Positions 9,154 through 17,792 of a stretch of DNA of 64,000 bases are shown in pieces. The position numbers and the translations under genes were made by a program. Below the pieces are notes generated by a model. That model was not told the origin of the DNA. It searched no databases and saw only the letters and a program-made list of their open reading frames with translations. Within the stretch, counting starts at the first letter, position 1, and each line of letters starts with the position of its first letter. Source of the stretch: CAIKMD01 sp035605975 (GTDB lineage Bacteria; Pseudomonadota; Alphaproteobacteria; ATCC43930; CGMCC-115725); assembly GCA_035605975.1 (NCBI GenBank), contig DATNGG010000078.1:1-64000 (forward strand), written 5' to 3'.

Positions 9154-10686
9154 ATGCGTCGAGCCCTTCTTCTTGCCGCCTCTCTCGTCGTCGCGCACAG
9201 CGCGGGGGCGCTGGCCGCGCCGGCCGGCATCGACAAGATCGAGACGATCGTCGTCCTCTACGCCGAGAACCGCAGCTTCGATAATCTCTATGGTTATTTC
9301 CCAGGCGCCAATGGGCTTCAGCATGTCGGGCGCGCCCAGTATTTGCAGCGCGACCGCGACGGCGCGGTGTTTCCGGAATTGCCGCCGATCTGGGACGGGC
9401 TCACGGCGAAGGGCGTCGTGCCGCCGGTGACGCAGGCCGAGACCGCGCATCTTCCGAACCAGCCCTTTGCAATCGACGATCCCAAGGGCTTCAACACGCC
9501 GCTCGGCGTCGTCACGCACGATCTCTGGCATCTCTTCTACCAGAACCAGATGCAGATCGACGGCGGCAAGAACGACAAATTCGTCGCTTACGCCGATTCC
9601 GGCGCGCTCGTCATGGGCCATTACGACACCAATGCGAGAAAGCTTCCGCTCTGGGCCATCGCGCGGCGCTACACCCTCGCCGATAATTTTTTCATGGGTG
9701 CGTTCGGCGGCTCGTTCCTCAATCACTTCTGGCTGATCTGCGCCTGCGCGCCGAAATATCCCGACGCCGACAAAAGCCCAGCCAAGGACAAGATCGCCGT
9801 GGTCGAGCCCGATGGCGCAAGCCTCGAGCTCGCCGCGAATTCGCCGCCATCGGCGCTCGACGGCATTCCCAAATTCACCCGCGACGGCACGCTCACGCCG
9901 GATTTCTATGCGGTCAACACGATGCAGCCGCCCTATCAGCCGAGCGCCAACCCGCCGGCCGAGGGCGGCGATCCGGCGCTCGCCGATCCGGCGCTGCCGA
10001 CGACCCTGCCGCCGCAGCATGAGGAAACCATCGGCGATCTGCTGTCGGCGAAGAAGATCAGCTGGGCATGGTATTCGGGAGCCTGGCGAGCGACGCTCGA
10101 CGGCCAGAACGCCAAGCCTGTGCCGAATTTCCAGTATCACCACCAACCCTTCAACTACTTCGCCGATATGGCGCCCGGAACAGCGGCGCGCGCCGCGCAT
10201 TTGCGCGATGGCGGGCTTGGCGGCGTTCTCTTCCTCGAGGCGATCGATGCCGGCGCGCTGCCGCCAGTGACCTTCTACAAGCCGCAAGGCAATCTCAACG
10301 AGCATGCGGGCTATGCCGCGGTTCTCGCCGGCGATAAGCACATCGCCGATGTCATTGCGCATCTGCAGAAAAGCCCGCAATGGGCGCATATGCTGGTAAT
10401 CGTCACCTATGACGAGAATGGCGGCTTCTGGGACCATGTGGCGCCGCCCAAGGGCGATCGCTGGGGACCGGGCATGCGGGTTCCGACGATCATCGTCTCG
10501 CCCTATGCGAAGCGCTACCATGTCGATCATACGCAATACGACACGACCTCGATCCTGCGCTTCATCACCGAGCGCTTTTCTCTTCCGCTACTGCCCGGGA
10601 TCGCCGCGCGCGATCAGGCGTTGCGCGATCATGGCAGCAAGCCGATGGGCGATCTGACCGGGGCGCTTGACCTCTCCCGGCCCTAG
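9154..10686 (+). CDS. Secreted phosphoesterase (phospholipase C / acid phosphatase AcpA family)
   Basis: A 510-residue exported protein; signal peptide residues 1-22 (LLLAASLVVAHSAGALAAPA). The mature start IVVLYAENRSFDNLYGYFPG is the metal-site motif of the phosphoesterase family that includes non-haemolytic phospholipase C and AcpA acid phosphatase. Later family motifs include FNTPLGVVTHDLWH, NQMQIDGGKNDKFV, NHFWLICAC and VTYDENGGFWDHV, which supply further metal and phosphate ligands. It probably releases phosphate from phospholipid head groups or phosphomonoesters in the periplasm. The candidate Pho box at 9092-9109 suggests induction by phosphate starvation, in line with how several family members are controlled. 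Specificity cannot be set from sequence. Confidence 0.9.
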   Translation: MRRALLLAASLVVAHSAGALAAPAGIDKIETIVVLYAENRSFDNLYGYFPGANGLQHVGRAQYLQRDRDGAVFPELPPIWDGLTAKGVVPPVTQAETAHLPNQPFAIDDPKGFNTPLGVVTHDLWHLFYQNQMQIDGGKNDKFVAYADSGALVMGHYDTNARKLPLWAIARRYTLADNFFMGAFGGSFLNHFWLICACAPKYPDADKSPAKDKIAVVEPDGASLELAANSPPSALDGIPKFTRDGTLTPDFYAVNTMQPPYQPSANPPAEGGDPALADPALPTTLPPQHEETIGDLLSAKKISWAWYSGAWRATLDGQNAKPVPNFQYHHQPFNYFADMAPGTAARAAHLRDGGLGGVLFLEAIDAGALPPVTFYKPQGNLNEHAGYAAVLAGDKHIADVIAHLQKSPQWAHMLVIVTYDENGGFWDHVAPPKGDRWGPGMRVPTIIVSPYAKRYHVDHTQYDTTSILRFITERFSLPLLPGIAARDQALRDHGSKPMGDLTGALDLSRP

Positions 10687-10761
10687 GCGCCGCCTCGCAA
10701 GCGGCGGGCGATTGTGCTAGGACTCGAGGCGCCAGAGAGCACCCGTCCGGAGGACGCAGCC

Positions 10762-11682
10762 ATGATCAATCTCCAAGACATCCGCTATGTGCGGCTCGGC
10801 ACGCGCGACCTCGAAGGCGCGATCGAGTTTGCGACCAAGATCATCGGGCTGCAGCTCGTCGCGCGCGAGGGCAAGGCCGCCTATTTCCGCAGCGACAAGG
10901 TGGCGGTGCGCGGCGATACGCGCGACCACACGCTCGTCTATTTCGAGGGCGATCCGGGCGATCACACCATCGGCTTCGATTTGAAGGACCCGGCGGATTT
11001 CGACGCGGCCGGCGCCGCGCTCGACGATGCCGGCTATGCGGCGCGGCTCGCAAGCAAAGAGGAATGCGAGCTGCGGCGCGCCAAGGGCGTGATTGCGGCG
11101 AAGGACCCGACCGGCAACAAGATCGAGCTCGTCGCGCGGCCTTATCATTCGGGCGCGCGTTATTTCGCCGGGCGCGACGCCGGCATCACGCATTTCAGCC
11201 ATATCGGCCTCAACTCGACCGACGCGCGGCGCGACGAGGAATTCTGGACGAGGCTGTGCAGCGCGCGGGTGTCGGATTGGCTTGGCGATGCGCCACTGCT
11301 GCGCATCAGCACCTGTCATCACTCGATCGCGATTTTTCCGGCGAACCGGCCGGGGGTGCAGCACATCAATCATCAGGTCGAAGACGTCGACGACGTGATG
11401 AAATCCTATTACTTCCTCAAGGAAAAGGGCGTGAAGATTGCCTGGGGCCCGGGCCGGCATCCGCTCTCGACCGCGGTGATGCTCTATTTCTACGGGCCCG
11501 ACAACATGGTCTACGAATATTCCTGCGGCGTGAAGCACATCCTGCCCGAGGACGAGGCGAGCTATCGCCCGCGGCAATTCCCGCCGACGCTGACCTCCTT
11601 CTGCATGTGGGGATCGGTGCCGGACTTCCCCGACATGGAAGCGGCGATGACGCCGGCCAAGCCCGCGCTGAAAGCCGTCTGA
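10762..11682 (+). CDS. VOC-fold extradiol dioxygenase-like protein
   Basis: A 306-residue protein with two glyoxalase/VOC modules, the layout of type I extradiol dioxygenases such as 2,3-dihydroxybiphenyl 1,2-dioxygenase. The N-terminal module begins IRYVRLGTRDLEGAIEFATK. The C-terminal module carries candidate iron ligands: His in FSHIGLNS, His in VQHINHQVED and Glu in MVYEYSCG. It probably acts on an aromatic or catechol-like substrate in the cytosol. The ATG at 10762 follows a CGGAGG-type site. No aromatic catabolic operon surrounds it; the nearest related functions are the flavin monooxygenases at 58-64 kb. A VOC lyase or isomerase is an alternative. Confidence 0.8.
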   Translation: MINLQDIRYVRLGTRDLEGAIEFATKIIGLQLVAREGKAAYFRSDKVAVRGDTRDHTLVYFEGDPGDHTIGFDLKDPADFDAAGAALDDAGYAARLASKEECELRRAKGVIAAKDPTGNKIELVARPYHSGARYFAGRDAGITHFSHIGLNSTDARRDEEFWTRLCSARVSDWLGDAPLLRISTCHHSIAIFPANRPGVQHINHQVEDVDDVMKSYYFLKEKGVKIAWGPGRHPLSTAVMLYFYGPDNMVYEYSCGVKHILPEDEASYRPRQFPPTLTSFCMWGSVPDFPDMEAAMTPAKPALKAV

Positions 11683-11689
11683 GCGTCGA

Positions 11690-13120
11690 TCAATCCGCTT
11701 TCACATCGGCCGCTTTGAGCCGCCGGTGGCCGCTCACCTCGGCCGCGGCGTCGGGCGCGAGCCGCGCGAAATAAAAGCACGAGGTCAGCGTCACCCCGGC
11801 CATCACGAGGAGGGTGAGCGCGATATCGCCGAGCGGGATCTCGGTCAAGGAATGGCCGCGCGAGACCAGCACCAGGTTCAAGGCGACGGCGGCGAAGGCG
11901 ACGCCCATGCCGTTGGAGATTTGCTGAACCATGCTCGAGAAGCTGGTCGCGGCGCTCATGCGCGGCGCCGAAATATCGGCGAAGGCGATGCTGTTGAGCG
12001 CCGTATATTGCAGCGAGCGGAAAAAGCCGCCGATCAGCAGGATGACGAAGATCACCTCGAACGGGGTGCCGAGATCGAAGAACGCGCAAACCAGCACGCT
12101 CAGCGCGCTGATCGCGGCATTGGCGACGAGCACGGTGCGAAAGCCCCAGCGCCGGAGAATCGCCACTGCCGCGATCTTCATCGCGAAGGAGCCGGCCGCG
12201 GCGGCGACGATCAAAAGCCCCGAGGCAAAGGCGGTCATGCCAATGCCGATCTGGAGAAGGATCGGCAGGAGATAGTTGAGCGAGGCCGTGCCGACGCGAA
12301 ACAAAGCCCCGCCCAGAACGCTGACCGAGAAGGTCGGGATGCGCAGCAGGCTGGGATCGATCACCGGATGCGGGTGGCGGCGCACATGCCAGGCCGTCGC
12401 CGCGCCCGAAGCGAGGCAGAGCGCGAAGAGCGCCAAGGCCAAGGCCCCGCCGGCATTGGGACGCGCCACTTGATCGCAGGCATAGACGAGGCTGGCGATC
12501 GAAGTGCCCGAAAGCAGAAAGCCGACCCAGTCGAGCGACGGGCTCTCCGGCTCGCGGTAATTCTCGATGAAGCTCGTCACCAGGCAGAAGCCGAGGATGC
12601 CGACCGGCAGGTTAAGAAAGAAAATCCACCGCCAGGAGGCATAGGTGGTGATGAAGCCGCCGACCGGCGGGCCGAGGATCGGCCCGACCAGCGCCGGCAC
12701 GGTCAAATAGGCCATGGCGGTGACGAATTCGGAGCGCGGCACGCTGCGGAACATGACGAGCCGGCCGACCGGGACCATCATCGCGCCACCGACGCCTTGC
12801 AGCACGCGCGCCGCGGCGAATTCCGGAACGTTGTTGCAGAAGCCGCACAGCACCGAGCCCAAGGTGAAGACGGCGATGGCGCTGCGAAACACTGTGCGCG
12901 CGCCGAAGCGGTCGGCGACCCAGCCGCTTACCGGGATGAAGATCGCGAGGCTCAACACATAGGAGGTGATGCCGACGCTCAGATGAATGGTCGTGGTCGC
13001 GAAAGACTCGGCCATGCTCGGCAACGCCGTCGTGATGATCGTGCTGTCGAGATTCTCCATGAAAAGCGCCGAGGCGACGATCATCGGCACGATCATGGTG
13101 CGGGAAATCGGCATCGCCAT
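11690..13120 (-). CDS. DHA2-family MFS exporter (EmrB-like), copy 1
   Basis: A 476-residue drug:H+ antiporter of the 14-helix DHA2 group. TM1 carries the acidic motif FMENLDSTIITTALP typical of the group; motif A appears as GWVADRFGARTVF and motif C as LGPPVGGFITTYASWRW. Such proteins export hydrophobic drugs, dyes or metabolites using the proton gradient. It lies immediately downstream of, and on the same strand as, a close paralogue (copy 2, 13211-14644) with a 90 bp gap, which looks like a tandem duplication. No membrane fusion protein or regulator is adjacent, so the pair may work without a periplasmic adaptor. Convergent with the VOC gene. Confidence 0.93.
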   Translation of the reverse strand: MAMPISRTMIVPMIVASALFMENLDSTIITTALPSMAESFATTTIHLSVGITSYVLSLAIFIPVSGWVADRFGARTVFRSAIAVFTLGSVLCGFCNNVPEFAAARVLQGVGGAMMVPVGRLVMFRSVPRSEFVTAMAYLTVPALVGPILGPPVGGFITTYASWRWIFFLNLPVGILGFCLVTSFIENYREPESPSLDWVGFLLSGTSIASLVYACDQVARPNAGGALALALFALCLASGAATAWHVRRHPHPVIDPSLLRIPTFSVSVLGGALFRVGTASLNYLLPILLQIGIGMTAFASGLLIVAAAAGSFAMKIAAVAILRRWGFRTVLVANAAISALSVLVCAFFDLGTPFEVIFVILLIGGFFRSLQYTALNSIAFADISAPRMSAATSFSSMVQQISNGMGVAFAAVALNLVLVSRGHSLTEIPLGDIALTLLVMAGVTLTSCFYFARLAPDAAAEVSGHRRLKAADVKAD

Positions 13121-13210
13121 GGGGCGCGATCCTAGCCGATCCCGCGTCGGCCGCGCAGCCGGGACTTGGGCAGACCGCGAACGCCGTGGCGCACCACCGC
13201 TTGCGTCTCG

Positions 13211-14644
13211 TTAATCGGCCGTTCCTTCCGCCGCCACCGTCACCCGCCGGTGCCCGCTCACCTCGGCGCCGGCATCGGGCGAGAGCCGCAAATAAAAGAC
13301 GCAGGCCGAGAGCGCCAACAGCGCCATCGTCACGAAAACGGCGCGAATATCGACGATCGAGACGCCGCCCAAGGCTTCGCCGCGCGCGAGCTGCGCCACA
13401 TGCAACAGCACGGCCGCGAGGGCCACGCCCATGCCGTTCATCACTTGCTGCATCATGCTCGAAAAGCTGGTCGCGGCACTGATGCGCGAATCAGGCAGAT
13501 CGGCATAGGCGAGCGTCGTCAAGCTGGTGAATTGCAGCGAGCGGAAGAATCCGCCGATCAGCAGCACCAGGAAGATGGCGTAGGCCGGGGTCGAGAGGCC
13601 GATCACCGCGCAGGCGGCAATGCCGCTGGCGCTGATGACGCCATTGCCCAAGAGCACCGTGCGGAACCCCCAACGCCGCAGCGTCGGCGGGATCGCCACT
13701 TTCATGGTCAGCGAGCTCATCGCCCCGGCGATGGTGATCATGCCCGAGGCAAAGGCCGACAACCCCAAATCGACCTGCAGCAGGATCGCCATCAAATAGC
13801 TGACCGATCCCGCCGCGATCCGGAACATCGAGCCGACGGCGACCCCGGTGAAGAAGGAGGGAATGCGCAGCAAGGTCAGATCGATGATCGGATTCGGGCG
13901 GCGCAGCATGTACCAGGCGGCAAAGATGCCCGAAGCGAGGCTCAAGCCAAAGAGCCCGAGGATGGGCGCCGCGCCGATGCCCGGCTGCACGACCAGATCG
14001 CAATCGAGCACGAGGCTGGCGATCGCAATTCCGGTCGCAACGAAGCCGATGCCATCGAAGCTCGTCTTCACGTTCTCGCGATAATTCTCGATGAAGAACC
14101 AGACGAGGACGACGCCGACCACGCCCACCGGCAGATTGAGAAAGAAGATCCAGCGCCAAGACGCATAGGTGGTGATGAAGCCGCCGACCGGCGGGCCGAG
14201 GATCGGGCCGAACATCGCCGGCATGGTGAGGAGCGAGAGCGCCTGGACCAGCCCGCCCTTGCCGACCGCGCGGAAGAGGATCAGCCGGCCGACCGGCACC
14301 ATCATCGCGCCGCCGATGCCCTGGAAGACCCGGCAGAGGGCGAATTCGGCGACGCCGTTGCAGACGCCGCACAGCACCGAGCCGAGGGTGAAGACGCCGA
14401 TCGCCGTGCTGAAGACCGTGCGCGCGCCGAAGCGGTCGGCGACCCAGCCGCTCACCGGAATGAACACGGCGAGGCTCAGCATATAGGCGGTGATGCCGAT
14501 GCTGAGATGGATGGTCGTCGTATGGAAGCTCACCGCCATCTGCGGCAGCGCCGTGGTGATGACGGTGCTGTCGAGATTCTGCATGAAGAGCGCGCCGGCG
14601 ACGATTCCCAGAAGAATGCTGTGGCGGGTGAGACGGAAGGACAT
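13211..14644 (-). CDS. DHA2-family MFS exporter (EmrB-like), copy 2
   Basis: A 477-residue paralogue of the adjacent exporter with the same architecture: TM1 motif FMQNLDSTVITTALPQMA, motif A GWVADRFGARTVF and motif C followed by ITTYASWRWIFFLNLPVG. N-terminal halves of the two copies are nearly collinear; they differ most in central loops and in the helices around residues 210-330, which suggests divergence in substrate range after duplication. It is probably the first gene of the pair, transcribed from the 187 bp region shared with DUF1993. Both copies end with a similar tail (EVSGHRR), further evidence of common origin. Confidence 0.93.
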   Translation of the reverse strand: MSFRLTRHSILLGIVAGALFMQNLDSTVITTALPQMAVSFHTTTIHLSIGITAYMLSLAVFIPVSGWVADRFGARTVFSTAIGVFTLGSVLCGVCNGVAEFALCRVFQGIGGAMMVPVGRLILFRAVGKGGLVQALSLLTMPAMFGPILGPPVGGFITTYASWRWIFFLNLPVGVVGVVLVWFFIENYRENVKTSFDGIGFVATGIAIASLVLDCDLVVQPGIGAAPILGLFGLSLASGIFAAWYMLRRPNPIIDLTLLRIPSFFTGVAVGSMFRIAAGSVSYLMAILLQVDLGLSAFASGMITIAGAMSSLTMKVAIPPTLRRWGFRTVLLGNGVISASGIAACAVIGLSTPAYAIFLVLLIGGFFRSLQFTSLTTLAYADLPDSRISAATSFSSMMQQVMNGMGVALAAVLLHVAQLARGEALGGVSIVDIRAVFVTMALLALSACVFYLRLSPDAGAEVSGHRRVTVAAEGTAD

Positions 14645-14831
14645 CCAGAGGGGCTCGGCCGAAACGGTGCTGTGGCCAATCTATTAGCCTCGAAGCCATT
14701 TACAACCGCATAAGCGGCATTGCTGACCCTCGAAATCCATCCGCGGCGCCGTCACGCTTCACCTTGGGCCGCAAGCCCGCTAAAATTCGCGCGAATTCGC
14801 CGTTTCACGAGAACACGAGAGGAGCGCCTTC

Positions 14832-15341
14832 ATGCCCATCACCATGTATCACGGGTCGGTTCCGGTCTTTCTGCAACTCCTGCCCGCCGCCTCGGGCTGC
14901 CTCGACAAGGCGCAAGCCTTCGCCGAAGCCCGCAAATTCGACCCGACTACGTTTCTGACCACGCGTCTCGCGCCCGACATGTTCCCGCTCGCGCGCCAGA
15001 TTCAGCAGGCGACCAACCATGCCCTCGCGCCGGGCCGGATCGCCGGCGTCGAGCTGCCGAAATTCACGGATACGGGCGCGAGCTTCGCCGAGTTGAAGCA
15101 GCGCATCGCCACCACGGTCGATTTCCTCAAGGGCATCCAGCCGGCGCAGATCGACGGCAAGGAAGACAGCCAGGTGAGCGTGCAGCTCGGGCCCAATACG
15201 CGCACCTTCCGCGCCCAGGTGCTGCTCTATCACCACGCCCTGCCGAATTTCTATTTCCACATCACCACCGCTTACGACATCCTGCGCCAATACGGCGTCG
15301 AGCTCGGCAAGCGCGACTTCATGGGTCAGGTTCCGAGCTGA
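14832..15341 (+). CDS. DUF1993 family protein
   Basis: A 169-residue cytosolic protein matching the DUF1993 family in length and landmarks: the opening MPITMYHGSVPVFLQLL, the RQIQQATNHALAP segment and the C-terminal LPNFYFHITTAYDILRQYGV. The fold is expected to be a DinB-like four-helix bundle; His residues near 76 and 148 could serve as ligands, but no function is known. An AGGAG site sits 9 bases before the ATG. It is monocistronic, ending in a strong intrinsic terminator. Confidence 0.87.
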   Translation: MPITMYHGSVPVFLQLLPAASGCLDKAQAFAEARKFDPTTFLTTRLAPDMFPLARQIQQATNHALAPGRIAGVELPKFTDTGASFAELKQRIATTVDFLKGIQPAQIDGKEDSQVSVQLGPNTRTFRAQVLLYHHALPNFYFHITTAYDILRQYGVELGKRDFMGQVPS

Positions 15342-15357
15342 TCCGTTCGAGACCAAA

Positions 15358-15386
15358 GGCCCGCCGCAATCCGGCGGGCCTTTTTT
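15358..15386 (+). terminator. Intrinsic terminator after the DUF1993 gene
   Basis: Perfect 9-bp stem (GGCCCGCCG and its complement) with a 5-base loop, followed by six T residues on the plus strand, 17 bp after the stop codon. Confidence 0.93.
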
Positions 15387-15433
15387 CTTGCTCGCGGCAG
15401 ACGCCGCCGTGGCCTCGCCTCCCGGGAGCCGAC

Positions 15434-16390
15434 ATGCCGAAATGGCAATTCACCAAGGGTTTGCACGATCTCGGCCGAGGCTGCCACGCCTATCTCCAAC
15501 CCGAGGGAAGCTGGGGCTGGAGCAATGCGGGGCTCATCGCCGATGCCGGCGAAACGCTGCTCGTCGACACGCTGATGGATGTGCGGCTGACGCGCGAGAT
15601 GCTCGCGGCGATGCGCCGCGCCGTCCCCGCAGCCGAGCGGATTGGCACGCTCGTCAACACGCACGCCAATCCCGATCACACTTTCGGCAATCAATTGCTG
15701 GCCGGCGCCTCGATCATCGCCTCGGCGGCCTGCGCCGAGGAAATGCCGCAGACGCCGCCGCAAATGCTGGCCGCGATGGAGAAGAACTGGCGCGTCCTCG
15801 GCGAAGGCGCCGCGTTCTTTCACGAGACGATGGGCCGGCACTTCAATTTCGACGAGGTGGTTCTGACGCTGCCGACGCGTACCTTCGAGCGCGAGCTCGC
15901 GCTGCGGGTCGGCGCCAAGACCGTCCGCCTCGTCAATGTCGGACCCGCCCATACCGGCGGCGATGTGATGGTTCACCTGCCGGCGGAGCGCGTCGTCTTC
16001 ACCGGCGATATTCTCTTCGTCGGCGGCCATCCGGTGATGTGGGCAGGCCCGATCGACAATTGGATCAAGGCTTGCGAGCTGATTCTCGGCTGGGATGTCG
16101 AGACCATCGTCCCCGGGCATGGGCCGATCACCGACAAGGCCGGCGTGCGGCGCTTCAAGGCCTATATGGAGACGCTGAAGCGCGAGGCGCGGCAGCGCTT
16201 CGATGCCGGCCTCGACTGGATCGAGGCGGCCGAGGATATCCGGCTCGAGGATTATGCGGATTGGATCGATGGCGAGCGGATCGTCGCCAATGTCGCGGCG
16301 CTCTACCGCGAATTCTCGGACGGCAAGGAGCGGCACGAAACGCCGGAGCTCTTCGCCGCCATGGGCCGCTTCCGCGGGCGGCGCGGCTGA
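15434..16390 (+). CDS. MBL-fold metallo-hydrolase with HxNxDH motif
   Basis: A 318-residue metallo-beta-lactamase-fold hydrolase without a signal peptide. The canonical HxHxDH signature reads H77-A-N79-P-D81-H82: the second metal His is Asn. Other ligands are present: His173 in GPAHTGGD, Asp192 in TGDILF and His229 in PGHGP. A related THANGDH variant occurs in a branch of the superfamily, so this is probably a real subfamily rather than a broken enzyme, but site 1 would bind metal with one fewer His. Substrate unknown; hydrolytic, cyclase-like and quinoprotein-associated MBL proteins are options. ATG at 15434 comes shortly after the upstream terminator. Converges on cspA. Confidence 0.88.
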   Translation: MPKWQFTKGLHDLGRGCHAYLQPEGSWGWSNAGLIADAGETLLVDTLMDVRLTREMLAAMRRAVPAAERIGTLVNTHANPDHTFGNQLLAGASIIASAACAEEMPQTPPQMLAAMEKNWRVLGEGAAFFHETMGRHFNFDEVVLTLPTRTFERELALRVGAKTVRLVNVGPAHTGGDVMVHLPAERVVFTGDILFVGGHPVMWAGPIDNWIKACELILGWDVETIVPGHGPITDKAGVRRFKAYMETLKREARQRFDAGLDWIEAAEDIRLEDYADWIDGERIVANVAALYREFSDGKERHETPELFAAMGRFRGRRG

Positions 16391-16391
16391 T

Positions 16392-16419
16392 AAAAAAGGG
16401 GCGGCCGAAGCCGCCCCTT
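16392..16419 (-). terminator. Intrinsic terminator after cspA with UUCG loop
   Basis: Perfect 10-bp stem closed by a four-base loop that reads UUCG on the minus strand, followed there by six U. It ends cspA transcription, and the stem may also stop readthrough from the MBL gene. Confidence 0.93.
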
Positions 16420-16424
16420 CTTGG

Positions 16425-16634
16425 TCAAACCGCCTTCAAATTCGCGGCCGCGACCTTGCCGGTGCGGGAATCGCGCTGCGTCTCGAAGCTCACGCGTTGG
16501 CCCTCATTGAGATTGCCGATGCCCGAGCGTTCGACAGCCGAGATGTGGACGAAAACGTCCTTCGAGCCGTCCTCGGGCTGGATGAAGCCAAAGCCCTTGG
16601 TCGCGTTGAACCATTTAACGGTACCGATCGTCAT
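16425..16634 (-). CDS. cspA: Cold-shock protein, CspA family
   Basis: A 69-residue single OB-fold protein binding single-stranded RNA and DNA as a chaperone. The RNA-binding motifs are intact: KGFGFI (RNP1) and VFVHI (RNP2), preceded by the typical GTVKWFNATKGF start. A GGAAGG ribosome site lies about 9 bases upstream of ATG 16634. The untranslated leader contains a 9-bp hairpin at 16661-16682. Alphaproteobacteria usually have several csp genes, so the symbol denotes the family, not strict orthology. Confidence 0.95.
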   Translation of the reverse strand: MTIGTVKWFNATKGFGFIQPEDGSKDVFVHISAVERSGIGNLNEGQRVSFETQRDSRTGKVAAANLKAV

Positions 16635-16660
16635 ATTTGTAACCTTCCGTGGATGAACCG

Positions 16661-16682
16661 CCGCTGCGCTCTTGCGCAGCGG
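16661..16682 (-). promoter_or_regulatory. Hairpin in the cspA leader
   Basis: Perfect 9-bp stem with a 4-base loop, 27 bp upstream of the cspA start codon and just before the ribosome site. Leader structure is often used for temperature control in csp mRNAs; a role here is inferred from position only. Confidence 0.5.
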
Positions 16683-16839
16683 ATCAAGCAGCGATCTGGA
16701 AGGACCGAGACCGGGTTTTTGGACGCCGAACCGAAGCCGACCCGAAACGAGTTGATGACGGAGATGTAAGGAATCCGAGGGCGTTATGCAAGGGCGGGGC
16801 CCGATCGGGCCTTCCCGAACGGGCGCCTCGGCCCACCGT

Positions 16840-17586
16840 CTATCCTCGCCCGACCCGCTCGATCAGCGCCTGTGCCGCGGCAGGCGCGCGGTGCTTCGCC
16901 CCGGCAATGAAATAGATGAAAGCGTCGCCGCGTTTCGCCCAGCTCCGGGCGCGCTCGGCCCAGCCATCGAGCTCCTTGGCGTCATAGCCGGTCGCGACCG
17001 CGTCGCGGCCGCGCATCAGCCGCGCATAGGTGAAATCCGCCGTCGGCTCGTCAATCGCCGGAAAAGCCTCGGCATCGGCGAAGACGATCGCGGCCTGATA
17101 GCGGCGCGCGAGCTCGTAGAACCGCTCATCCTTGAAGCTCGGATGGCGCACTTCGAGCGCATGCCGCAGCCTCACGCCGCCCGCTTCGCGCGGCAGCAGC
17201 TTCAAGAACGCCTCGAAATCCTCCGGCACGAATTTCTTCGTCGCCATGAACTGCCAATTGATCGGGCCGAGCCGGTCGCCGAGCACGGCGAGGCCTTGTG
17301 CCGCGAAACGCTCGATCGCTTCGGCGGCGCTGGCCAGCTCCTTGCGGTTGGTGCAATAGCGCGACGCCTTGACCGAGAAGACGAAGCCCGGCGGGGTCTC
17401 GTCGCGCCACTTCGTCCAACTCGCCGGCTTGAAGGTCGAATAATAGGTGCCGTTGATCTCGATCGAGGTGAGCTTGCTGCTGGCGAAGGAGAGCTCGCTC
17501 TTCTGCGGCAGACCTTTGGGATAAAAGAGGCCGCGCCACGGCTCATAAGTCCAGCCGCCGATCCCGACGCGAATTTTGCCGCTCAT
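16840..17586 (-). CDS. DUF72 domain protein
   Basis: A 248-residue cytosolic protein of the DUF72 family (TIM-barrel fold). Family landmarks: IRVGIGGWTYEPWRGLFYP at the N-terminus, SIEINGTYYSTFKPASW, FSVKASRYCTN, and FIYFIAGAKHRAPAAAQAL at the C-terminus. The biochemical role is unknown, although the conserved barrel-end residues suggest an enzyme. ATG 17586 has a GGAGG site 6 bases upstream; the longer open frame would run into the next gene's promoter and has no such site. Monocistronic as far as can be seen. Confidence 0.9.
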   Translation of the reverse strand: MSGKIRVGIGGWTYEPWRGLFYPKGLPQKSELSFASSKLTSIEINGTYYSTFKPASWTKWRDETPPGFVFSVKASRYCTNRKELASAAEAIERFAAQGLAVLGDRLGPINWQFMATKKFVPEDFEAFLKLLPREAGGVRLRHALEVRHPSFKDERFYELARRYQAAIVFADAEAFPAIDEPTADFTYARLMRGRDAVATGYDAKELDGWAERARSWAKRGDAFIYFIAGAKHRAPAAAQALIERVGRG

Positions 17587-17792
17587 CGCAAGCCTCCTGA
17601 TGCGGTGGCGATCATAGCCGACCATCGGCTGAAGCGGCAGCGGCGCGCTCCGTCCATCGACATTCGCCTTTCGACCGGGGCAGCGCTTGCCGATTTCCCC
17701 ATCGATCCTCTTTCCGCTACACTCGCCGATAGAACCCGGACCCGGCACATGGCCGGGATCAGCCGGAAGCACAAGAAGGAAAAGGGGCAGGA

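Noticed and set aside
10687..10761. Terminator after the phosphoesterase.
   Set aside because: A short GC hairpin is present but without a U-tract.
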